DNA from: JAGUYA01 sp043802425 | GTDB taxonomy: Bacteria > Omnitrophota > Gorgyraeia > Gygaellales > Profunditerraquicolaceae | DNA: 5,222 bases | Assembly (NCBI GenBank): GCA_043802425.1 | Contig: JAZDLA010000061.1 | Span: forward strand, 1 to 5,222 | Direction of reading: 5' to 3' | Part shown: in pieces, positions 1 to 4,978 of the stretch | How the letters are laid out: each line of letters begins with the position of its first letter | How positions within the stretch are numbered: position 1 is the first letter of the stretch | The notes under the pieces: generated by a model | Databases searched by the model: none | Seen by the model: the letters and a program-made list of their open reading frames with translations, nothing else | What the model was told of the DNA's origin: nothing | Made by a program: the position numbers and the translations under genes

Positions 1-1
1 G

Positions 2-466
2 GTATTTAAGGCAGCAATGGTTCTTTTCTGCGCGCTGGCGGTAATTTTCGGCACTTTTACTTATAAGAATTTACGGGAATTTGCTTTTATCCATAGCGTG
101 TTTGATTCTCACTACGAAAGGGTAGCCAGGTTCTTCAAACAAAATGTGCCCAAGGGCGAATTGATCTTTCACGCTAACTGGTCAGACTCGCAGTACTTTA
201 TCGGGGTCGATCCGGATAACGATTACTTTGTTACGCTTGACCCTATCTATATGGTTTATTATAATCGCCAGCTATATAATTTGTATCGCGACGTCTCCTT
301 TGGCCGTACAAAAGACCCTTATGATGTCTTGAAAAATACCTTTAAGGCAAAATACGGATATGCAGGGAAAAACTTTTTTGGCGGGCTCATCGAGCAAGTG
401 AGGAGAGATCCGCGTTTTCAGGTTTTAGGAGAAGATGAAATCGGCGCGGTATTTAAACTTGAGTAA
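2..466 (+). CDS. C-terminal part of a polytopic membrane protein, probably glycosyltransferase-like (GT-C type); 5' end outside the window
   Basis: The reading frame is open from base 2 to the TAA at 464-466. The first ATG, at 17, lies inside a hydrophobic segment (VLFCALAVIFGTF), so it is most likely internal and the real start lies upstream of the window. What is visible is one transmembrane helix followed by about 130 soluble residues. The soluble part has the pattern FFKQNVPKGELIFHANWSD, then a YFIGVDPDNDYFVTLDP stretch, then IYMVYYNRQLYNLYRDV. From memory, this kind of tail (a 'vPkGe-vFh-nW-D' motif, then 'Y-v-LDP') follows many membrane helices in uncharacterised proteins resembling PMT/ArnT-type glycosyltransferases, where it faces the periplasm. 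The catalytic part is not in view, so activity on lipid-linked sugars is inference. A possible terminator follows the stop. I am confident that it is a real coding tail and only moderately confident of the family. Confidence 0.72.
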   Translation, partial: VFKAAMVLFCALAVIFGTFTYKNLREFAFIHSVFDSHYERVARFFKQNVPKGELIFHANWSDSQYFIGVDPDNDYFVTLDPIYMVYYNRQLYNLYRDVSFGRTKDPYDVLKNTFKAKYGYAGKNFFGGLIEQVRRDPRFQVLGEDEIGAVFKLE

Positions 467-487
467 GAAAGGGTAGATAGCTCTGAA

Positions 488-522
488 GGCAATGGCCCTT
501 TTTAGGGTCCAGTGCCAATTTT
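488..522 (+). terminator. Probable intrinsic terminator after the membrane protein gene
   Basis: A hairpin forms from 488 to 516. GGCA (488-491) pairs with TGCC (513-516), TGG with CCA after one A-G mismatch, and CCCT with AGGG across a single bulged T, leaving a TTTT loop. AATTTT follows at 517-522, a short U tract. It starts 21 bases after the stop codon at 464-466, where a terminator is expected. The stem is interrupted and the U tract is short, so efficiency is uncertain. Confidence 0.4.
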
Positions 523-548
523 CCGATAATAAATAGATAGAAAATTGG
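515..548. repeat. 9-bp perfect inverted repeat overlapping the 5' end of the tRNA gene
   Basis: CCAATTTTC (515-523) is the exact reverse complement of GAAAATTGG (540-548), separated by a 16-base AT-rich spacer. The right arm ends on the first two bases of the tRNA acceptor stem (G547, G548). The left arm shares its first bases with the closing strand of the upstream hairpin. In RNA the structure would compete with that hairpin and slightly with the acceptor stem; in DNA it could be a protein-binding site. Its function is unknown. Confidence 0.5.
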
Positions 549-638
549 AGAGGTGGCTGAGCGGTCGAAAGCAAATCACTGCTAATGATTTGGCCTGGGA
601 AACTGGGCCCCTGGGTTCGAATCCCAGCCTCTCCGCCA
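547..638 (+). tRNA. tRNA-Ser (anticodon GCU), CCA end encoded
   Basis: The complete cloverleaf of a class II tRNA can be read directly. The acceptor stem GGAGAGG (547-553) pairs with CCTCTCC (628-634). A TG linker and a D-arm beginning GCTGAGCGG follow. The anticodon stem AATCA/TGATT (574-578 and 586-590) encloses the loop CTGCTAA with anticodon GCT at 581-583, which reads the serine codons AGU and AGC. The long variable arm (592-609, GGCC at its base pairing with GGCC) is the hallmark of tRNA-Ser. The T-arm is CTGGG-TTCGAAT-CCCAG (611-627). The discriminator is G635, as usual for serine, and CCA is genomically encoded at 636-638. In many bacteria a serine tRNA lies upstream of dnaX, which fits this location. 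Confidence 0.97.
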
Positions 639-662
639 ATGCAACCAATTCGAACCGTTGGT

Positions 663-691
663 TTGTTCGCGTGTCCTAGGGTTCGTATAAA
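663..691 (+). promoter_or_regulatory. Candidate sigma70-type promoter for the kinase/regulator transcript
   Basis: TTGTTC (663-668) and TATAAA (686-691) are separated by exactly 17 bases. The -10 element matches the consensus at 5 of 6 positions and the -35 at 3 of 6. Transcription would start near 698, at the left edge of the 36-bp palindrome, giving a leader of about 205 bases before the kinase start. It is the best promoter-like pair I found between the tRNA and the kinase gene, but it was recognised by eye, and the sigma-factor preferences of this organism are unknown. Confidence 0.4.
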
Positions 692-698
692 CATGGGT

Positions 699-734
699 CC
701 GCTGGTTTTCTGGATTAATCCAGAAAACCAGCGG
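699..734. repeat. Perfect 36-bp palindrome
   Basis: Bases 699-716 (CCGCTGGTTTTCTGGATT) are the exact reverse complement of 717-734, with no central spacer. As RNA it would make a stem of about 16 bp with a tetraloop; with one bulged base (C735), GGT (696-698) could also pair with ACC (736-738). No T tract follows, so it does not look like an ordinary intrinsic terminator. It directly abuts the 28-bp array. It could be a dimer-binding operator, an RNA stability or leader hairpin, or a mobile palindromic element. Confidence 0.9.
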
Positions 735-846
735 CACCAAAACAATGTGTTTTGGTGCTAGCAAACAAAACAATGTATTTCAGTGCCGGTGACCAAAACA
801 CTGTGTTTTAGTGCTAGCGAACGAAACAGTGTGTTTTGAGCGCCGT
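735..846. repeat. Four tandem 28-bp units, each an imperfect hairpin
   Basis: Four units begin at 735, 763, 791 and 819, each exactly 28 bases with no spacers. Their cores are AAAACAATGTGTTTT (739-753), AAAACAATGTATTTC (767-781), AAAACACTGTGTTTT (795-809) and GAAACAGTGTGTTTT (823-837). Unit 1 is a perfect 10-bp stem (735-744 with 748-757) around an ATG loop. Unit 2 keeps about 5 of 10 pairs, unit 3 about 8 and unit 4 about 7. The unit ends vary around GTGCTAGC; GCTAGC occurs at 757-762 and 813-818. Because each unit is near-palindromic, the right arm of one can also pair with the left arm of the next (748-754 with 766-772), allowing alternative folds. There are no unique spacers, so it is not a CRISPR array. 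I do not recognise a named family. Confidence 0.88.
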
Positions 847-903
847 CAATTAGGATATGGGGCGTTGTCAAGGACCGCCCAGTAGTTCCGCGGAGAAACA
901 ATT

Positions 904-2367
904 ATGCGGTTTAAAATAGGAACAAAGATAGGTATTGTATTTAGTATTTTCTTTATAGAAATAGCGTTGTTTGCGGGTTTATACTCTATTATTGCCCGTC
1001 AGCATGAAGATTATATGCTGGAACTGCAGAAGCAGTATAATGAGTTAGAATTAGTAAGGAACCTACAGCTAACACTAATCCAGGCAGCTATGCCTGTGAA
1101 TGATTATCTTATTGTAGGAGGAGACTACAATGAAAAGGGAAATTTTAATTCCTTAAGTGCAAAGGTTGAGGAATTAATTGGGGAGCTGGATAAGCTAAAA
1201 TTTGGCCGAACGGAAGAAAGGCAACTGCTTAATCATTTAAAAGAAGAATACACCCAATTTAAGAAAATAGCTCTTCAGATATTTAGTATTCCAGAAGCTG
1301 TTGGAAATATAAAGGTAGGGCAGCTTATGGAGAAGATGGACGAAATAGCCGATGATGCCTCTAAGGATGCAGGAAGGTTTTATCAACTTGCCCAATTAGG
1401 ACGTGAAGAGCTACAGCACCACCAAGATATGACTAAGAACTTGTTAAATTTAGTTGTATCAGGGGGGGTTCTTCTAAATATCATCCTCATTTTAGGAAGC
1501 TTATTCTTCTTCGCGCGCACTATTTCTCGGCCTATAGTTTATTTAAGAAATGCGGCTTTAGAAATAGGTAAAGGAAATTTGGATGCGAAGGTAGATCTAA
1601 AGATGAAAGATGAAATTGGAGATCTGAGTTTTGCTTTTAATAATATGGTAAAGGATTTAAGAAAAACGCAAACCCAACTTGTCCATGCCGAGAAGATGTC
1701 TGCGTTGGGTCAGCTATCCGCAGGCGTAGCCCATGAAATAAAAAATCCTCTAGCCATAATTATACAAGGCATAGCATATTTAAAATCCTTTATATCCACT
1801 GATGTTTCCTTGGTCGATGCGATGCAAAGGGTAGAAGATTCTGCATTGAGAGCGGATAAGATAGTGAAAGATTTGCTGAACTTTTCTCGTCAGGCTCCAC
1901 TTGCCTTTGAAGAGCTAGATATCACTTCAGTTATCGAGGAGACCTTATCACTGGTTGAGCATCAAGTTAGTCTTAAGAATATAAAGATAATCAGACAATT
2001 TGCTCTTGGGTTACCTAAGATAAAGGCAGATTCTAGTCGTCTCAAGCAGGTGTTTATAAATATTTTGAATAACGCTGTTGAGGCCATGCCTCAAGGGGGG
2101 ACAATTACGATCAGTTTGAAACAGCTTGAAGTTCAACCCCGAGAGCATCATTTAGAGATTATATTCACCGATACAGGATGCGGAATATTAGAAGAAAATA
2201 TCTCAAAGGCTTTCGACCCGTTTTTTAGTACTAAGAAAAAGGATGGAAGTGCAGGATTGGGACTTTCCGTTACGCGGGGAATCATTGAGAGGCATAATGG
2301 AAAAATAATGATAGAGAGTCAAATTGGAAAAGGCACAAGTGTAATTATTAGTTTACCCATTGCTTAG
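904..2367 (+). CDS. Membrane-bound sensor histidine kinase (HAMP-HisKA-HATPase_c)
   Basis: This 487-residue protein senses a signal outside the cytoplasmic membrane, autophosphorylates on histidine and passes the phosphate to a response regulator, most likely the one encoded next. Segment order: TM1 at about 9-31; an extracytoplasmic, mostly helical region at 32-180 resembling four-helix-bundle sensors (4HB_MCP/CHASE3 type); TM2 at about 183-204; HAMP at 205-257, with P210 and the DEIGDL motif at 236-241. There is no PAS domain. The H box is AGVAHEIKNPL with phospho-acceptor H277; E278 and N281 fit the pattern of kinases that also act as phosphatases. The ATP-binding region shows an N box (N386, N390), G1 DTGCGI (423-428), F box FDPFF (437-441) and G2 GLGL (451-454). 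The catalytic core resembles the NtrB-like HisKA group. The start at 904 has GGAG eight bases upstream (892-895). It reads AT-richer than dnaX in the lines I counted. Its ligand is unknown. Confidence 0.95.
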   Translation: MRFKIGTKIGIVFSIFFIEIALFAGLYSIIARQHEDYMLELQKQYNELELVRNLQLTLIQAAMPVNDYLIVGGDYNEKGNFNSLSAKVEELIGELDKLKFGRTEERQLLNHLKEEYTQFKKIALQIFSIPEAVGNIKVGQLMEKMDEIADDASKDAGRFYQLAQLGREELQHHQDMTKNLLNLVVSGGVLLNIILILGSLFFFARTISRPIVYLRNAALEIGKGNLDAKVDLKMKDEIGDLSFAFNNMVKDLRKTQTQLVHAEKMSALGQLSAGVAHEIKNPLAIIIQGIAYLKSFISTDVSLVDAMQRVEDSALRADKIVKDLLNFSRQAPLAFEELDITSVIEETLSLVEHQVSLKNIKIIRQFALGLPKIKADSSRLKQVFINILNNAVEAMPQGGTITISLKQLEVQPREHHLEIIFTDTGCGILEENISKAFDPFFSTKKKDGSAGLGLSVTRGIIERHNGKIMIESQIGKGTSVIISLPIA

Positions 2368-2370
2368 GGG

Positions 2371-2375
2371 GGAGG
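2371..2375 (+). promoter_or_regulatory. Strong ribosome binding site fixing the response regulator start at 2381
   Basis: GGAGG within a run GGGGGGAGGT lies five bases before the ATG at 2381. An earlier in-frame ATG at 2360 lies within the end of the kinase gene, has no comparable site and would add seven residues (MLRGEVD) not expected before a receiver domain, so 2381 is preferred. Confidence 0.8.
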
Positions 2376-2380
2376 TAGAT

Positions 2381-2767
2381 ATGCGTAGGAAAATATTGAT
2401 AATCGACGACGAAGAGGACCTTTGTCATTTTGTAAAATTAAATCTGGAGAAAACACGAAAGTTTGAAGTAATCACATCCACAAAAGCAGCGGAAGGAATT
2501 GAATTGGCTAGGAATGAGCAGCCGGATTTGATCCTTCTTGATATTCTCATGCCAGACATGGAAGGTTCCGAAGTAGCTGAGTCTTTGCTTGCTGAGCCAT
2601 CTACGAAAGAAATTCCAGTAGTATTTCTTACCGCCTTGGTTTCAAAGGATCAGGTGACGGAGAAAAGTGGGAAAATCGGTAAGCGAGATTTTATTGCTAA
2701 ACCCGTAACCCCCCAAGAGCTTATATCTCGAATTGAAGCAATTTTGGAGGACAGGGCAATCAATTAG
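2381..2767 (+). CDS. Single-domain response regulator (receiver only)
   Basis: From the ATG at 2381 this is a 128-residue receiver domain with no DNA-binding or enzymatic output domain. Hallmarks are all present: the acidic pocket IIDDEED (D9, D10), the phospho-acceptor D54 in LLDILMPD, the switch residue T84 in FLTAL, F104 at the aromatic switch position and K107 in AKPVT. It starts 13 bases after the kinase stop, so the two are almost certainly cotranscribed and a cognate pair. Stand-alone receivers usually act by binding a protein partner (as CheY does) or as phosphorelay intermediates; which applies here cannot be told from the window. The stop is only 19 bases before dnaX and no terminator is visible between them, so read-through into dnaX is plausible. 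Confidence 0.94.
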   Translation: MRRKILIIDDEEDLCHFVKLNLEKTRKFEVITSTKAAEGIELARNEQPDLILLDILMPDMEGSEVAESLLAEPSTKEIPVVFLTALVSKDQVTEKSGKIGKRDFIAKPVTPQELISRIEAILEDRAIN

Positions 2768-2786
2768 TTAAAAAGGATTCTTAAAT

Positions 2787-4373
2787 ATGTCGTATATTGT
2801 CTTTGCCTTAAGATGGCGGCCCAACAATTTTGATGAAATCGTGGGCCAGAATAATATCGTCGCCACCCTAAAAAACGCCATCCAGAAAAACAGGCTTGCC
2901 CACGCCTATTTATTTGCTGGCCCCCGGGGCGTCGGTAAGACTTCTACTGCCCGCATATTGGCCAAGGCCTTGAATTGTAAAAATGGCCCTACAGTGAAAC
3001 CCTGTGGGGTTTGTTATGCCTGTAGCGAGATAGCGCAGGGTCGTAGTCTGGATGTCATTGAGATAGACGCTGCTTCCAATACCGGAGTCGATAATATTCG
3101 CGATTTACGCGAGAGCGTCAAATTTGCGCCGATTTCGGGAAAATATAAAATTTATATCGTTGACGAAGTGCACATGCTGTCAAATTCGGCATTCAACGCC
3201 CTTCTTAAGACGCTGGAGGAGCCACCGCCGTACGTAAAGTTTATCTTTGCCACCACGCATCCGCACGATGTGATCCCTACGGTACTTTCACGTTGTCAAA
3301 GGCTGGATTTTCGCAGGATCTCTACTTTAGAAATCATCGCCCAGCTGGAAAAGATATCTACGGCGGAGAAAATAAATATCGATAAGCAAGTCTTATTTGC
3401 CATTGCCAAAAGTAGCGACGGTTCGCTTAGGGACGCGGAATCTGTATTAGACCAGCTCATCTCTTTTTCTAAGGATAAAGTATCGCTTGAGGATGTTGTC
3501 GCAATGCTGGGTTTAGTCCAGCAGGATCTACTATTTGATATTGCCGATAAAATAATAGAAAAGGATACGCGCGGGGCGCTGGAGTCAATGAATAGAATTA
3601 TCGATGAAGGCAAGGATATGGGTAACTTTTTAACTAACCTCATCGAGCATTTCCGTAATCTCATGGTTGCCCGGATTACCCAGGCAGACCCCCGCTTGAT
3701 AGATTTACCGAAGGAGATCTGCGAAAGATTGTTAGAGCAGGCCCAGGCCTTTAGCCTGGAGGAGATATTTAACGCCTTTAATATCCTGGTAAATACGCAA
3801 GAGATGGCTAAAAGGCTTGAGTCTTTACGCATACCTTTAGAGATAAGCCTGGTTAAATTAACGCACGATAAGAAAGGGTCTCATTTAAATTCTCCGCCGC
3901 CGAGACAGTCGCAAGTTCCCGATCCTCCTTGGCCGCTAAAAGAAAAGCCATTACCGCAGCCAGCTAAAAAGCAGGAGGATGCTGCTGAACGCCAGATACC
4001 GGATCCTCCGGAGCCGCCGGCCCAGTCCGCCGCTTTAGGTGATGTGAAAAGCGCCTGGAATCATATTATCGATAACCTGGGAAAGATTAAGATGTCAGTA
4101 GCCACCTACCTTAACGAAGGCACGCCTACGAAATTAGAGAAGAATATTCTAACGGTCTCATTTCCGATGAATCTCTCCTTGCACAAAGAGGCGCTGGAAC
4201 GCAAAGATAATAAGGCAATTATAGAAAAGATTTTTTCAGAATTATTAAACGCGAACATGAGAATTCATTTTACGCTTTCTAAGGACGTAGCGCAAAAGAA
4301 TAGCCATGATGCCGATCCTTTCCTTAAGTCCGCCTTAGAAACGTTTAACGGCAGGGTAATTAAAGAGGAATAA
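2787..4373 (+). CDS. dnaX: DNA polymerase III subunit tau/gamma (clamp-loader ATPase)
   Basis: This 528-residue protein is the ATPase of the clamp loader, which opens the beta sliding clamp and places it on primed DNA; its C-terminal part normally tethers the polymerase. The N-terminal AAA+ module shows the RWRP start motif, Walker A GPRGVGKTS (45-53), the zinc ligands C64, C73, C76 and C79, Walker B with VDEVHM (125-130), sensor 1 near ATT (155-157), the arginine finger in SRC (R169) and sensor 2 in GSLRDAES (R215). The helical collar domain covers about 240-360. A proline-rich linker follows (369-416) with a repeated PDPP motif, then a C-terminal domain (about 417-528) like tau tails outside enterobacteria. 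AAGGA (2773-2777) lies nine bases before the ATG. The gene overlaps recR by one base. No ybaB lies between them, unlike the common dnaX-ybaB-recR order. Confidence 0.97.
   Translation: MSYIVFALRWRPNNFDEIVGQNNIVATLKNAIQKNRLAHAYLFAGPRGVGKTSTARILAKALNCKNGPTVKPCGVCYACSEIAQGRSLDVIEIDAASNTGVDNIRDLRESVKFAPISGKYKIYIVDEVHMLSNSAFNALLKTLEEPPPYVKFIFATTHPHDVIPTVLSRCQRLDFRRISTLEIIAQLEKISTAEKINIDKQVLFAIAKSSDGSLRDAESVLDQLISFSKDKVSLEDVVAMLGLVQQDLLFDIADKIIEKDTRGALESMNRIIDEGKDMGNFLTNLIEHFRNLMVARITQADPRLIDLPKEICERLLEQAQAFSLEEIFNAFNILVNTQEMAKRLESLRIPLEISLVKLTHDKKGSHLNSPPPRQSQVPDPPWPLKEKPLPQPAKKQEDAAERQIPDPPEPPAQSAALGDVKSAWNHIIDNLGKIKMSVATYLNEGTPTKLEKNILTVSFPMNLSLHKEALERKDNKAIIEKIFSELLNANMRIHFTLSKDVAQKNSHDADPFLKSALETFNGRVIKEE
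3963..3988 (+). other. Possible -1 frameshift site in dnaX giving a short gamma-like product (speculative)
   Basis: Within the linker, the codons GCT AAA AAG (3963-3971, A394-K395 region, two lysines) form T-AAA-AAG, close to the E. coli dnaX slippery site A-AAA-AAG. In the -1 frame the next codons lead to a TGA at 3986-3988, which would end the protein at about 400 residues, after the AAA+ and collar domains, where gamma normally ends. A small hairpin (CCGGA 3999-4003 with TCCGG 4007-4011) lies downstream. Against it: the heptamer is imperfect at its first base, the A run is only five, no Shine-Dalgarno-like stimulator lies upstream, and the hairpin is far from the site. Confidence 0.22.
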
Positions 4374-4972
4374 TGTCTACCTATACAGGATCCATAGAAA
4401 AATTAATCGAAAAGTTAATTAGGTTGCCTGGTATCGGCAGGCGCAGCGCCGAGCGTATCATTGGGCATATCCTCAATGCTTCTAAGGAAGAGATGAGGGG
4501 CCTGGCTGAGGCGATAGCTAAAGTAAAAGAAAGCGTGCGACTATGCCGTGTCTGTCATAACTTAAGCGAAGAGGAGTTATGCCAAATTTGCCAGGACACC
4601 CGCCGCAAGAAAGATATCGTTTGCATCGTAGAGAAACCCAGCGATGTAAGCGCTATAGAAAAAACCGCAAACTATAGCGGCGTCTATCACGTATTATTAG
4701 GTTCTATAGCGCCATTAGAGGGCAGGGGCCCGGGCGATTTAAAGATAGACAGTCTCATCCAGAGGATAAGGCAGGAGAACATAAAAGAAGTGATTATCGC
4801 TACCGACACCGACACGGAAGGCGAGACTACTGCTCTATACCTGACTAAACTAATTAAACCCCTAGGAGTGCATTTAACCAGAATAGGCTTAGGTATCCCC
4901 ATGGGCTCTAATTTAGAATACGCAGACGCCACCACTTTATCCAAGGCCCTTGAATCCCGCCGGCCGGTTTAA
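4373..4972 (+). CDS. recR: Recombination mediator protein RecR
   Basis: At 199 residues this matches the usual RecR length. RecR works with RecO (and RecF) to load RecA on SSB-coated single-stranded DNA at gaps. Domain order is standard: a helix-hairpin-helix at LPGIGRRSAERI (18-29); a zinc finger with C58, C61, C70 and C73; a Toprim domain (about 81-175) with E87 in CIVEKPSD and the acidic DTDTEGE segment (D145, D147, E149); and the C-terminal motif GIPMGSNLEYAD (174-185) before the ALESRRPV end. The start ATG overlaps the dnaX stop (TAATG at 4371-4375). AGAGGA (4364-4369) serves as the ribosome site, so translation is probably coupled to dnaX. In many RecRs the Toprim segment reads NPT or DPN; here D-x-D is intact. 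The identification is secure. Confidence 0.97.
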   Translation: MSTYTGSIEKLIEKLIRLPGIGRRSAERIIGHILNASKEEMRGLAEAIAKVKESVRLCRVCHNLSEEELCQICQDTRRKKDIVCIVEKPSDVSAIEKTANYSGVYHVLLGSIAPLEGRGPGDLKIDSLIQRIRQENIKEVIIATDTDTEGETTALYLTKLIKPLGVHLTRIGLGIPMGSNLEYADATTLSKALESRRPV

Positions 4973-4978
4973 TTCGCT

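Noticed and set aside
501..530. tRNA promoter with GATAAT (525-530) as -10 element
   Set aside because: The -10 is good, but no acceptable -35 lies 16-18 bases upstream (only TTTAGG), and AT-rich sequence gives such matches easily.
611..638. tRNA 3' end as a phage or island attachment site
   Set aside because: I looked for a direct repeat of the tRNA 3' end between the response regulator and dnaX and found none; no integrase is present in the window.
643..669. Terminator or degenerate tRNA T-arm just after the tRNA
   Set aside because: AACCAA/TTGGTT (643-648 and 658-663) can pair around a TTCGAA-containing loop, but the stem is only 6 bp and AT-rich with a poor U tract, and it does not form a proper T-arm.
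425..773. Minus-strand open frames of 106 and 63 codons across the tRNA region
   Set aside because: They run antisense through the tRNA-Ser gene and the palindrome, have no recognisable domain and are explained by chance in structured sequence.
745..792. A 15-codon open frame starting at the ATG in the loop of repeat unit 1 (leader peptide)
   Set aside because: No ribosome binding site precedes it, the ATG comes from the repeat core, and the 28-base period is not a multiple of three.
735..846. CRISPR array
   Set aside because: The 28-bp units are directly adjacent with no unique spacers, and no cas genes are present.
859..894. Short hairpin GGGCG (860-864) / CGCCC (876-880) and TCCGCGGA (887-894) near the kinase ribosome site
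   Set aside because: A 5-bp stem with an 11-base loop and an 8-base palindrome are too weak to claim ribosome-site sequestration.
3296..3832. 178-codon minus-strand open frame inside dnaX
   Set aside because: Serine-rich, low-complexity translation typical of the antisense of a real gene; dnaX on the + strand is unmistakable. The 85-codon antisense frame in recR (4687-4944) is rejected for the same reason.
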